64,000 nucleotides of DNA from NCBI GenBank assembly GCA_039030075.1, contig JBCCEW010000027.1:1-64000 (forward strand), written 5' to 3'. Source of the DNA: Myxococcota bacterium. Lineage in GTDB: Bacteria; Myxococcota_A; UBA9160; SMWR01. Of this stretch, positions 1-7,479 are shown in pieces (positions within the stretch are counted from its first letter, which is position 1; the number at the start of each line of letters is the position of its first letter). A program made the position numbers and the translations under genes. Below the pieces are notes generated by a model. The model was not told where the DNA came from, made no database searches, and saw only the letters and a program-made list of their open reading frames with translations.

Positions 1-128
1 ACGGCCACCACCTTGCCCTCCGAGGGCTTCTCCTTCGCCGTGTCGGGAATGATGATCCCGCCCTTCGTCGTCTCTTCCTCGTCGATCCGCTTGACGAGAA
101 TCCGGTCCTGCAACGGACGGATCTTCAT
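1..128 (-). CDS. groES: GroES co-chaperonin, N-terminal part (runs off the window)
   Basis: The first 42 or so residues are readable from an ATG at 128-126: [14 protein letters not shown], then an acidic stretch and [21 protein letters not shown]. This is the typical start of the 10-kDa co-chaperonin that caps GroEL during ATP-driven protein folding in the cytoplasm. An AAGGAG ribosome-binding site sits 7 bases before the ATG. The gene continues past base 1, where groEL would normally follow. I see no CIRCE (HrcA) inverted repeat in the 450 bases upstream, so its heat-shock control is not evident here. Confidence 0.93.
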   Translation of the reverse strand, partial: MKIRPLQDRILVKRIDEEETTKGGIIIPDTAKEKPSEGKVVA

Positions 129-585
129 GGGATTGCTCCTTGTCCATGTTGGATTGGGGGGCCCAGGCCGGGCTCACCGCCGGGGTGTTGTCGGATGCTT
201 CGGGGCCAGGCCCCACTGCGCACACCCCCCGGTCCCCAGGCGAGGGCGGCCGGGCGGCGTCGCAAAACGCCGGGTGTTCTAGGCACGGGCGGGCCGGGGT
301 CAACGCGTCGCGGCGGATTTTTTCGTGCGACGGGCGGGCGACCCGGTCCCTGGCGGTGGGGTTTTCCCTCGCCCGACGGACGGACCCGGCTGCCTACGGC
401 TTGTGCAGTGCCTGCTCAAGGTTCAGGCGGCCCGGTGGCTTGGGAGCGCCTCACGCGCGCTGCGACGCTCCGAGGCGGGCCGCTCGTGGCACATCGCTTG
501 CTTCCTCTCTCGCCGTCGCGGGCGCGCCCCGGAGATCGCCTGGATCTCCGCCCGGCGGTGTCCCGCACTCCATGGAGAACACCGC
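129..585. other. Intergenic region between groES and amtB
   Basis: This stretch separates two divergent genes. Open frames through it have no family resemblance and look like by-products of the high GC content. The only feature I can support is the sigma-54-type promoter at 487-502. A groES promoter must lie near 150-300 but I cannot place it with confidence. Confidence 0.5.
487..502 (+). promoter_or_regulatory. Sigma-54 (-24/-12) promoter for amtB
   Basis: TGGCACATCGCTTGCT matches the sigma-54 consensus TGGCACR-N4-TTGCW with the exact spacing between the GG and GC elements. It lies 84 bases before the GTG start of the ammonium transporter, which in many proteobacteria is activated by NtrC under nitrogen limitation. 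Strong by motif and context; no clear NtrC dimer site was identified upstream. Confidence 0.8.
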
Positions 586-1872
586 GTGCTCGACCCCAAG
601 CCCACGACCCGAGGCCTGCTCGCCGGCATCACCCTGCTCGGCCTGGCCCAATCCGCTTCGGCCGACGAGATCTCGGCCGGCGACACCGCCTGGATGCTGA
701 CCAGTACGGCGCTGGTCCTGATGATGACCCTCCCCGGCCTGGCGCTGTTCTACGGCGGCCTGGTCCGGGCCAAGAACATCCTCTCGGTGCTGATGCAGTG
801 TCTGATCTCCGCCGGCATGGCGGGGGTGCTGTGGGTGGTGGCCGGCTACAGCCTCGCCTTCGGCGAGGGCAACGCGTTCATCGGTGATCTCAGCATGCTG
901 GGCCTGGCGGGGATCACGCCGGACTCGGTGTCGGGCTCCATCCCCACCTACGTGTTCGTGATGTTCCAGGGCATGTTCGCGATCATCACGCCGGCGCTGA
1001 TGCTCGGCGCGTTCGCCGAGCGCATGCGCTTCGCCCCCTACCTGGCCTTCATCACGATCTGGCTGTTCGTCGTGTACATCCCGCTGGCTCACATGGTCTG
1101 GGGCGGCGGCTACATCGGCGAGACGATCGGCGCCCTCGACTTCGCCGGCGGCCTGGTCGTCCACATGTCGAGCGGTTTCTCGGCGCTGGCGGGCGCGATC
1201 ATCATCGGGCCGCGCCGCGGCTACATGAAGGACATGATGCCGCCCCACAGCCTGCCGCTCACCGTGATCGGCGCGGCGCTGCTGTGGGTGGGTTGGTTCG
1301 GATTCAACGCGGGCAGCGAGCTTGCCGCCGACGGCACCGCCGGCCTCGCGTTCCTGACCACGAACACGGCCGCGGCCACCGCTGTGCTCGCGTGGGTCGC
1401 CATCGAGTGGATCCACCGCGGCAACGCGACGGTACTCGGCGCGGCCACCGCGGCGGTCTCGGGCCTCGTGGCCATCACCCCGGCCTGCGCCTTCGTGACG
1501 CCGGTCGGTGCCATCTGGGTCGGTCTCGGCGGCGCGGTGATCTGCTACGTGGCCGTCACGATCCTGAAGCCGATGCTCGGCTACGACGACTCGCTCGACG
1601 TGTTCGGCGTGCACGGCATCGGCGGCCTATGGGGCGCACTCGCCACCGCGCTCTTCATCGCCGACTTCGCCCTGCCCGAGGGCCAGACCTGGGGCGGCCA
1701 GCTCTGGGCCCAGGTCCAGAGCATCGTCCTGGTCGCGGTCTACGCGCCCGTCGCCAGCGCCATCATCCTCTACGTGTTGAAGGCGGTCTTCGGCGGTCTG
1801 CGCGTCGGCGACGAGCAGGAGTCGCAGGGCGTGGACGTCGTCGAGCACAGCGAGACGGCCTACACCTCGTAA
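586..1872 (+). CDS. amtB: Ammonium transporter AmtB
   Basis: A 428-aa Amt/MEP/Rh-family inner-membrane channel for uptake of ammonium. The GTG at 586 is chosen because GGAG precedes it by 8 bases and translation begins with a signal-like hydrophobic segment ending in ASA, followed by the periplasmic start of TM1 (DTAWMLTSTALVLMMTLPG). Family signatures include LFYGGLVRAKN, GGLVVHMSSG and, near the C-terminus, DVFGVHGIGGLWGAL. About eleven hydrophobic helices follow and the length is normal. No glnK/PII gene is adjacent, which is unusual since amtB is often paired with glnK. The sigma-54 promoter at 487-502 suggests NtrC control. Confidence 0.95.
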   Translation: MLDPKPTTRGLLAGITLLGLAQSASADEISAGDTAWMLTSTALVLMMTLPGLALFYGGLVRAKNILSVLMQCLISAGMAGVLWVVAGYSLAFGEGNAFIGDLSMLGLAGITPDSVSGSIPTYVFVMFQGMFAIITPALMLGAFAERMRFAPYLAFITIWLFVVYIPLAHMVWGGGYIGETIGALDFAGGLVVHMSSGFSALAGAIIIGPRRGYMKDMMPPHSLPLTVIGAALLWVGWFGFNAGSELAADGTAGLAFLTTNTAAATAVLAWVAIEWIHRGNATVLGAATAAVSGLVAITPACAFVTPVGAIWVGLGGAVICYVAVTILKPMLGYDDSLDVFGVHGIGGLWGALATALFIADFALPEGQTWGGQLWAQVQSIVLVAVYAPVASAIILYVLKAVFGGLRVGDEQESQGVDVVEHSETAYTS

Positions 1873-1966
1873 GCGTGTGAACACCGGGTGCGGCGTCGTC
1901 GGGCGCCGCACCCGGCCACTTCCCGTATGCTCCCGTCTCGCGCCGCATGCCACGACGGAGAGAGCC

Positions 1967-2392
1967 GTGAAGTACCTGCACACGATGGTCCGGGTGACCG
2001 ACCTCGAAGATTCCCTCGAGTTCTACTGCGAGAAGCTCGGCCTCGAGGAAATCCGCCGGGTCGATGTCGAAGCCGGCCGTTTCACCCTCGTCTTCCTCGC
2101 GGCGCCCGGCGACAACGAGGCCCAGGTCGAGCTGACCCACAACTGGGATCCGGATCCGTCGCCCCTCGCCGGCGGCCGCAACTTCGGCCACCTCGCCTAC
2201 CGGGTCGACGACATCTACGAGGTCTGCCAGCGGTTGATGGACGGCGGCGTGACCGTGAACCGCCCCCCGCGCGATGGCCACATGGCCTTCGTGCGCTCGC
2301 CCGACGGCATCTCCATCGAGCTCCTCCAGAACGGGCCGCCGCTGTCCCCGCAGGAGCCCTGGGCCTCGATGCCCAACGAGGGAGAGTGGTAA
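1967..2392 (+). CDS. gloA: Glyoxalase I / lactoylglutathione lyase family protein
   Basis: A 141-aa protein of the VOC superfamily. Two beta-alpha-beta-beta-beta modules are readable: KYLHTMVRVTDLEDSLEFY at the N-terminus, then NFGHLAYRVDDIYEVCQRL and a closing DGISIELLQ. Metal ligands expected in glyoxalase I are present: His near the start of module 1, Glu in AQVELTHNW, His in FGHLAY and Glu in SIELLQ. It would isomerise the methylglyoxal-glutathione hemithioacetal to S-lactoylglutathione. The GTG start is preceded by GGAG. An upstream in-frame ATG at 1877 would add an unrelated N-terminal tail. Other VOC activities cannot be excluded. Confidence 0.85.
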   Translation: MKYLHTMVRVTDLEDSLEFYCEKLGLEEIRRVDVEAGRFTLVFLAAPGDNEAQVELTHNWDPDPSPLAGGRNFGHLAYRVDDIYEVCQRLMDGGVTVNRPPRDGHMAFVRSPDGISIELLQNGPPLSPQEPWASMPNEGEW

Positions 2393-2498
2393 TCAGGAGC
2401 GCGCAGAACTCGCCGTAAGGCGAGCCATCTGCACCGGTTCTGGGATCGCCGCCAGGCCGTGGGCGTCACGTCTGCGCCCGGCGTGGCCACTCCTACAC

Positions 2499-2696
2499 AT
2501 GAATTGGATCCTCCTCCCCGTGCGAACCGAACCGAGCCCCTTCCGGCGACGGATGGGCTGGAACCGTGAACAGCGCATCGCCCTGCTCAAGCGCCGGCTC
2601 GTCAGCGAGGCGGGTCTGAACGGCGCGAGCGCGATGGCCATCTCGACCGAGCTGGAATCCCTCCTCGCCGAAGAAGAGCGATCATTACAGAGTTAG
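2499..2696 (+). CDS. Possible small ORF, unknown function
   Basis: An open frame of 65 codons (47 if the ATG at 2553 is used) ending with a charged helical segment (REQRIALLKRRLVSEAG ... ELESLLAEEER). No good ribosome-binding site precedes either ATG and I recognise no family. Its TAG stop lies inside the palindrome at 2685-2719. It may be a small real gene, or a by-product of the spacing between the glyoxalase and paaX-like genes. Confidence 0.3.
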   Translation: MNWILLPVRTEPSPFRRRMGWNREQRIALLKRRLVSEAGLNGASAMAISTELESLLAEEERSLQS

Positions 2697-2719
2697 CGAT
2701 CCCATCGCTTTTTCTGTAA
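2685..2719. promoter_or_regulatory. 35-bp interrupted palindrome, probable operator of the paaX-like/desaturase operon
   Basis: TTACAGA-N3-AGCGAT-CCC-ATCGCT-N3-TCTGTAA is an exact dyad centred on 2702, with 13 of 16 arm positions paired. It ends 11 bases before the regulator's GTG and overlaps a possible -10 (TAACAT, 2717-2722) that would start transcription at or next to the GTG, implying a leaderless mRNA. The inner AGCGAT/ATCGCT hairpin followed by T5 could also act as a terminator for the small upstream ORF. Confidence 0.65.
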
Positions 2720-2729
2720 CATTGCGTGC

Positions 2730-3602
2730 GTGGCAGCCCCCACCGCGCGCAGCCTGATCCTCGACCTGCTCTCCACCCTTCGGGAGGGGAGCATGCCCGT
2801 GGCTGCGCTCGTGAAGGCGGGAGGCCTCTTCGGGCTCGCCGAGGGCAGCCTCCGCGTCGCCCTCACCCGCCTCGCGGCCGACGGCCGTGTCGAGCGCGAC
2901 GAGCGCGGGTCCTACCGCCTCGGTGCCGCCGCAGCCCCCGTGCAAGGCGTGGTGGGCGGCTGGCGCACCCTCGACCGCCGCCTGCGGCCATGGCGCGGCC
3001 CCTGGTGGGCGGTCCAGCGCCCGGAGCGCGCGCTGCGCGGGGCCGCTGGGCGACGCGCGGCCCAGGCCCTGCGACTCCACGGCTTCGCGTCCCTGCGCGC
3101 TGGGCTCTGGGTGCGTCCCGCCAACTGGCGTGAGCCCCTCGACACGCTGCGCGAGCGTCTCCACGCCATCGGGCTACCCGACGACGCCTGGGTGTTCGAG
3201 GTGCGCGATTTCGACACAGCGACCGATGCCCGGGCCCGCGCGTTGTGGGACGGCGCCGCCCTGGTCGCCGACTATCGACGCGCCACCCAGGCGCTGCGCA
3301 CCAGCGCCGCGAAGCTCCCCGAGCTCGACACAGGCGTTGCGATGCGCGAGTCGTTCTTGTTGGGCGGCAGCGTCGTGCAACAGCTGGTGCTCGACCCCTG
3401 GCTACCCGCACCGCTCGTCGACGAAGACGAGCGCCAGACGCTCCTCGAGACCATGCGCGAATACGACCGCCTGGGCCGCAGCGCCTGGGCCGACTTCCTC
3501 GGACGCTTCGGCGTCCCCCATCGCACGGCACCGGCGGATACCCGCTGGGCCGCAGCCGGTGCCTGGCCCGAGACCGCTGAGCACCTCGGAGGGAACCCGT
3601 GA
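2730..3602 (+). CDS. PaaX-family transcriptional regulator
   Basis: A 290-aa protein whose N-terminal winged helix (SLILDLLSTLREGSMPVAALVKAGGLFGLAEGSLRVALTRL, given here as the region about residues 8-50) and central/C-terminal PaaX domains (PDDAWVFEVRD; the ARALWD region) match the phenylacetyl-CoA-responsive repressor family. Proteins of this family bind acyl-CoA-type ligands. The stop codon overlaps the start of the desaturase by four bases (GTGA), so the two genes are one operon and the regulator probably controls the desaturase. There is no ribosome-binding site before the GTG, consistent with leaderless translation. The ligand is unknown; a long-chain acyl-CoA would fit the context but is inference. 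Confidence 0.85.
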   Translation: MAAPTARSLILDLLSTLREGSMPVAALVKAGGLFGLAEGSLRVALTRLAADGRVERDERGSYRLGAAAAPVQGVVGGWRTLDRRLRPWRGPWWAVQRPERALRGAAGRRAAQALRLHGFASLRAGLWVRPANWREPLDTLRERLHAIGLPDDAWVFEVRDFDTATDARARALWDGAALVADYRRATQALRTSAAKLPELDTGVAMRESFLLGGSVVQQLVLDPWLPAPLVDEDERQTLLETMREYDRLGRSAWADFLGRFGVPHRTAPADTRWAAAGAWPETAEHLGGNP

Positions 3603-4597
3603 ACGAATCGACTGCATCCGCGAGCGTAGAACCCGATGCACTGAGCTGGCGCGAACGCGTCACCCGGGAAGAGATCGACGGCTGGCTCGCCATGAACGAC
3701 TGGAAGAGCGCGTTCTCGATCGTGCTGAACTGGGCACTCGTGTTCGCGTCGATGGCGCTGGTCGCCGTGTGGCCGAACCCGCTGACGATCGTGTTCGCCC
3801 TCTTCGTGATCGGGGCGCGCCAGCTCGGCTTCGCCGTGATGATGCACGAGTCGTCCCACCGCACCCTGTTCTCCAACCGCAAGGTCAACGACTGGGTGGG
3901 CAACTGGCTGTGCGCCTACCCCGTCTGGAGCGACATCACGCCCTACCGTCCCTACCACCTGCAGCACCATGCCCACACCGGGAAGCGCAAGGACCCGGAC
4001 CTCGGCCTGGTGAAGCCCTTCCCGATCACGCGCACGAGCCTGACGCGGAAGATCTGGCGCGATCTCTCGGGCCAGACCGGTTGGAAGTTCGCGAAGGGCG
4101 GCTTCAAGCGGACCTTCGGCCGCTGGAACGAGGACGAGACCGCGCGGCGCGCGGCCCAGGGTGTGCTCGTCACGAACCTGGTGCTGCTGGGTCTGCTCAC
4201 GGCCGTGGGCCACCCGGCGCTCTACCTCTTGTGGGTCGTCGCCTGGCTCACCACGAACACGCTGGTGACGCGCATCCGCGCGATCGCCGAGCATGCCCTC
4301 ACCCCCGACGCCGAAGAGCCGAGCGGCCACACGCGCACGACGATCCCGGCCTGGTGGGAGCGGCTGTTGATCGCGCCGAACTGCGTCAACTACCACATGG
4401 AGCACCACCTGCTGATCATGGTGCCTCACTACAACCTGCGCGCGATGCACGAACGCCTGATGGAGCTGGGTGTCATCGACCCCGGTTGCATCACCCACGG
4501 CTACGCAGCGGTGCTGCGCCACGCGGCGAGCAAGCCCGACCAAGCGTCGGCCGCCGACGTCGGCGAGACCCTGCCGAAGCGCTACCCGCCGTTCTGA
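3599..4597 (+). CDS. Membrane fatty acid desaturase family protein
   Basis: A 332-aa integral membrane di-iron enzyme of the FA_desaturase superfamily. Three histidine clusters are visible: HESSH (about residue 84), HLQHHAHTG (about 120) and NYHMEHHLL (about 264). Hydrophobic helices lie before the first box and between the second and third. Such enzymes introduce double bonds or hydroxyl groups into acyl chains, using O2 and an electron donor. It is translated from a GTG overlapping the stop of the PaaX-type regulator. Substrate (phospholipid acyl chain, sphingoid, carotenoid-type) cannot be read from the sequence. Confidence 0.9.
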   Translation: MNESTASASVEPDALSWRERVTREEIDGWLAMNDWKSAFSIVLNWALVFASMALVAVWPNPLTIVFALFVIGARQLGFAVMMHESSHRTLFSNRKVNDWVGNWLCAYPVWSDITPYRPYHLQHHAHTGKRKDPDLGLVKPFPITRTSLTRKIWRDLSGQTGWKFAKGGFKRTFGRWNEDETARRAAQGVLVTNLVLLGLLTAVGHPALYLLWVVAWLTTNTLVTRIRAIAEHALTPDAEEPSGHTRTTIPAWWERLLIAPNCVNYHMEHHLLIMVPHYNLRAMHERLMELGVIDPGCITHGYAAVLRHAASKPDQASAADVGETLPKRYPPF

Positions 4598-4675
4598 GGC
4601 GCGGAGCCGCCGGGTCGCCACCGTTCACGCCGCGCGCATGAACCGCCCGCGCGCGTGGGCTAGGCTGCGGCTACT

Positions 4676-4751
4676 GCGCGAGTAGCTCAGTTGGTAGAGC
4701 ATCAGCTTCCCAAGCTGAGGGTCGCCGGTTCGAACCCGGTCTCGCGCTCCA
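4676..4751 (+). tRNA. tRNA-Gly (anticodon CCC)
   Basis: A 76-nt cloverleaf with a 7-bp acceptor stem (GCGCGAG/CTCGCGC), D arm GCTC...GAGC, anticodon stem TCAGC/GCTGA with loop TTCCCAA (anticodon CCC), T arm GCCGG-TTCGAAC-CCGGT, discriminator T and encoded CCA. Its 3' part (from 4702) forms the left attachment site of the mobile element, and the gene is kept intact by the insertion. Confidence 0.95.
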
Positions 4752-4752
4752 G
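4702..4752 (+). repeat. attL: 51-bp direct repeat within tRNA-Gly
   Basis: Bases 4702-4752 (anticodon stem to one base past CCA) are identical to 19889-19939. The sequences diverge on both sides (a/t-c and g/a-g). A tyrosine integrase gene lies just inside. This is the classic arrangement of an element integrated in the 3' half of a tRNA gene. Confidence 0.95.
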
Positions 4753-4760
4753 AGATTCCG

Positions 4761-4803
4761 AAGGCCTCGTAGTCGAAAACCGGCGCGGGGCCTTTGCTTT
4801 TTC
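4761..4803 (+). terminator. Terminator supplied by the element downstream of tRNA-Gly
   Basis: AAGGCC (4761-4766) pairs with GGCCTT (4789-4794), and the hairpin is followed by TTTGCTTTTT. It lies inside the element and replaces the tRNA gene's original terminator, which now sits at 19948-19986 beyond attR. Confidence 0.6.
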
Positions 4804-4864
4804 GTGCAGCGTCGCCGCTTGCGACACGGGTCGAGCGACTTCCTGCCACTGGGAAACGCGGAAC

Positions 4865-4883
4865 TGACGGCCTAGTGACGGCC
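4865..4883 (+). repeat. Paired TGACGGCC repeats at left end (possible integrase arm sites)
   Basis: TGACGGCC occurs at 4865-4872 and 4876-4883, start-to-start 11 bp, with the second copy running into the integrase stop codon. A matching pair lies near the right end (19778-19797) and an inverted pair at 9685-9703. Such tandem short repeats near both ends are what arm-type integrase sites look like. Confidence 0.5.
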
Positions 4884-6043
4884 TACGCGCCCGAGTCATC
4901 CGCGCCCGCGATCATGGCATCGAGCCCCGCCATCGCGGTCTCCAGGTTCTCGGGTATGTGCTTCGCGTAGATGTCGAGGGTGGTGCTCGCACGCGAGTGA
5001 CCCAGCATCGCCTGCGTGGTCTTGAGATCGGTCCCACCCCCGAGTACGAGCGTTGCCGCGGTGTGGCGAAGGGGCTGGAGCGACACCTTCTTCCCCTGCA
5101 ACCCGGCAGCCGCCACCACCGGCCGCAGGTTGCGTCGGCCCCAGTTCGAGAAGCGAATCGGCGTGCCGGCACCAGACGTGAAGACAAGCACCGTCGGATG
5201 CGGAGACGCGGGCAAGCTCTCGCGGTGCCGATTCACGGCCTGTCTGGCCCAGGACGGCAGCGGTACCGTCCTGCGTGACATCTTGGTCTTCAGGTCGGCG
5301 ATGTACTGGCGCCCCTGAGCGGTCTCCTTGAGCGCCTGGGCCAAACGGACACGGCCAGCGCCCAGGTCGATATCGCCCCAGCGCAGGCCGAACACCTCGC
5401 CGCGCCGAAGACTACACAGCCCCAACGCCAACGCAGCCTCGACCCACGGCGGCTGGGTGTCCCTGGCGACCGCGAGCAGGTGTTGAGCCTCCTGCGGAGT
5501 CAGGTGGGCGATCTCCGGCCTGGGGAGCTTCGGGCGGTCAACATGAGCAGTTGGGTTCGCCGCGAGCTTGCCCCTGCGCACTGCGAGCTCGAACACCCGA
5601 GCAGCCAGGTCCAACACCATCCGGCGCGTTCGCAGACCAACGCCAGCATCCCGCATGTCGTTCTTCAACGACTCGATATGGGCGTCCGTCACGCGCTTGA
5701 TCTGCATTCCTCCCAACCTGGGAACAAGGTGCTTGTTCAGCGTGCTTCTGTACGTGCCCAGTGTCGTGGGCTCAACAGCCTCCTCCTTTGAGGACAGGTA
5801 CAGCTGCACGAGGTCCGAGACAGTCATGAGTCCGGGGTCAGCGATGCGTCCACCGCTATCGAGGGTCTCCAGTGCCTTGCGAAGCGCTCGGTTCGCCTCT
5901 GTCTTCGTCTTGAAGTAGCCGAGCGTCCGACGACGCCGCTTGCCGCTGCCATCCCGGCCAAGATCGATCTGGGCCTGGTAGGGCCGACGGCGCCCTTCCC
6001 TCTTGGTGACGCTGCCGTCTCCTTGATCTCGTCGTTTTGCCAC
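4883..6043 (-). CDS. int: Tyrosine-recombinase integrase
   Basis: A 386-aa site-specific recombinase expected to catalyse insertion and excision at tRNA-Gly. It has an N-terminal arm-binding region (basic, residues 1-60), a SAM-like core-binding domain (about 73-160) and a catalytic domain (about 180-375). Catalytic positions seen: R213 (SLRRGE), K254, R326 (QPLRHTAAT), H349 (LGHS) and Y359 (TLDIYAKH). The first position of the usual HxxR box is Q323 rather than His. The GTG start is chosen because AGGAGG lies 8 bases upstream; it overlaps the stop of the upstream gene by one base (TAGTG), so the two are translationally coupled. Confidence 0.93.
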   Translation of the reverse strand: MAKRRDQGDGSVTKREGRRRPYQAQIDLGRDGSGKRRRRTLGYFKTKTEANRALRKALETLDSGGRIADPGLMTVSDLVQLYLSSKEEAVEPTTLGTYRSTLNKHLVPRLGGMQIKRVTDAHIESLKNDMRDAGVGLRTRRMVLDLAARVFELAVRRGKLAANPTAHVDRPKLPRPEIAHLTPQEAQHLLAVARDTQPPWVEAALALGLCSLRRGEVFGLRWGDIDLGAGRVRLAQALKETAQGRQYIADLKTKMSRRTVPLPSWARQAVNRHRESLPASPHPTVLVFTSGAGTPIRFSNWGRRNLRPVVAAAGLQGKKVSLQPLRHTAATLVLGGGTDLKTTQAMLGHSRASTTLDIYAKHIPENLETAMAGLDAMIAGADDSGA

Positions 6044-7020
6044 TACTTTGTCCTCCTGTTCTTTCCCTTGAGCCACCCTTGAACGGTCTTCGTATCCGAG
6101 TCGAGCTTCTTGGCGATCTTCGCCGGCGTCATACCCCTCTGCGCCAGCTTCACAGCCTCTCGCTTCCTCTCGCGATACGCCGCCATCCGGCACTTTTCGG
6201 AGCAGTACTCCCTGCTCCGGCGCGTCTTGCGACGGTTGTCCACGATGAAAACGTCGTTGCATACGAGGCATCGCTTCTCGACACGCTCAATGTCGAGCGA
6301 GTAGGCGAACTCCAACCAAATCAGCCCCAGTAGAGACCGAGCCTGATCTCTCATCTCAACGCGATCGCCATAGAGAACGGGCCGACGGAGCACGGCCGGA
6401 TCAAACGATTCTGTTTCGGGATGTAGCGAGCGACGCCGACCTCCGAACTGGTCGGTTACGCGTGCTACGACCAGTTGCCGCAACCGACGACTCGCTAGCT
6501 CCTTGCTGTCAAACCGCTCAGCAGACGAACGAGGGAGTAGGTTCGCCCAGACTTCCCCACCGCTCTCGGTCAATCCGACGCGCGAGCCCAACGAAGCCGA
6601 TGCTGTCTTGTGCCACCACGACAGCCTTTCGTTCATCTCCTTGAGTGTCCCGCTCTCCGCGGCCTCCCATGAGCTCATTGCGAGGCGCAGGTCCAGAGAT
6701 TCAGAGATCCAACTGTCAACTCGCTCCGCCCAGGGTTGCTCGCCCTCGGCGTCGTGGACTGTGACCGGGACTCGCTCCCAGATTCCGAGCATCCCGAACT
6801 CGTCCGCGAACGCCTGAACCGCGCCGAGAGCCTCTTCGCCTTGATAGGCGAACAGACTTGAGAATCGACGGTGCAGAGGTGGACCCCCCTCTGCGGGCAG
6901 GAAGAGATCCTCTTCGTCGCCGGTCCACCAGACGAGCCATGCCCCAGCTGGGGCTTCGTGAATGCCGTAGCCACCTGGGTCGCGGCGCCAATTCAGGACC
7001 ACGCGGTCCGCAAGCTCCAC
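6043..7020 (-). CDS. Zinc-finger/HTH protein coupled to the integrase, unknown function
   Basis: A 325-aa protein, first gene of the integrase operon. The N-terminal two thirds have no family I can name. Near residues 255-290 a zinc knuckle is readable: CLVCNDVF ... YCSEKCRMAAYRERK (CxxC and CxxxC pairs), resembling the zinc finger of CGNR/ABATE-type regulators. The last 45 residues form a basic HTH-like segment (GMTPAKIAKKLDSDTKTVQGWLK). The likely role is DNA binding, perhaps directing integrase or regulating the early region; this is inference. GTG start with GGAGGGGA upstream. It diverges from the excisionase-like gene at 7174. Confidence 0.7.
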   Translation of the reverse strand: MELADRVVLNWRRDPGGYGIHEAPAGAWLVWWTGDEEDLFLPAEGGPPLHRRFSSLFAYQGEEALGAVQAFADEFGMLGIWERVPVTVHDAEGEQPWAERVDSWISESLDLRLAMSSWEAAESGTLKEMNERLSWWHKTASASLGSRVGLTESGGEVWANLLPRSSAERFDSKELASRRLRQLVVARVTDQFGGRRRSLHPETESFDPAVLRRPVLYGDRVEMRDQARSLLGLIWLEFAYSLDIERVEKRCLVCNDVFIVDNRRKTRRSREYCSEKCRMAAYRERKREAVKLAQRGMTPAKIAKKLDSDTKTVQGWLKGKNRRTK

Positions 7021-7038
7021 CGGCTCCCCTCCATCGGT

Positions 7039-7062
7039 TGTTACGCGATGAACACGATAACA
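7039..7062. promoter_or_regulatory. Inverted repeat in the divergent early promoter region of the element
   Basis: TGTTA (7039-7043) and TAACA (7058-7062) are symmetric about 7050.5, beside an AT-rich run (ATATTTTTTA) that stands out in this GC-rich region and could hold a -10 element. The site lies between the leftward int operon and the rightward excisionase-like gene. The same half-site recurs in the palindrome at 13069-13090. Confidence 0.45.
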
Positions 7063-7173
7063 TATTTTTTACCGTGGTTGCGAATTTCGAGTCCCGACGG
7101 CACATTCCTCACTGCGGAACGCGGGAATACACACAGGTGGCCGAGCGTGTCCGCCTGGAACTCAGGAGGCCCT

Positions 7174-7404
7174 ATGCCGGATCGAGATCCTTCAAGCCCT
7201 CAAATCAATGCGGCGCACCAGGGCGACGACGAGTGGGAGGACGGTGCTCTCGGCGGCAGCAACCGCTGGGAGTTCATCGGGACCAGCAGATCGCGTTGGT
7301 ACGAGCTCGTCCGGGAGGGCGAACTTGTGGTCGCGCGCAACGGAAACCGACTGGTGTCTTCGGTCAAGAGTTCGAAGGCGTACCTGGCTCGGAACCGGGT
7401 CTGA
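7174..7404 (+). CDS. Excisionase/AlpA-like small DNA-binding protein
   Basis: A 76-aa protein beginning MPDRDPSSPQ with AGGAGG five bases before the ATG. The C-terminal half (GSNRWEFIGTSRSRWYELVREGELVVARNGNRLVSSV, described here as about residues 25-62) has the layout of MerR/Xis-type winged helices found in AlpA and excisionases: a helix-turn-helix followed by a short beta wing. Placed divergently from int and upstream of the replication gene, it is the likely directionality or early regulatory factor of the element. Lack of a close named relative keeps confidence moderate. Confidence 0.65.
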   Translation: MPDRDPSSPQINAAHQGDDEWEDGALGGSNRWEFIGTSRSRWYELVREGELVVARNGNRLVSSVKSSKAYLARNRV

Positions 7405-7479
7405 CCCCAACCCCTCAACGCAGAAGCGCCCCGCCCCCCGTATTCAGCGACGAGAGGGCCGAGGCGCTGGAGCGAAGCG

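Noticed and set aside
130-330. CIRCE element upstream of groES
   Set aside because: I looked for TTAGCACTC-N9-GAGTGCTAA and found nothing close.
451-1614. Long minus-strand frame opposite amtB
   Set aside because: Composition (Arg, His, Asp-rich, no hydrophobic pattern) is that of a by-product of the amtB reading frame.
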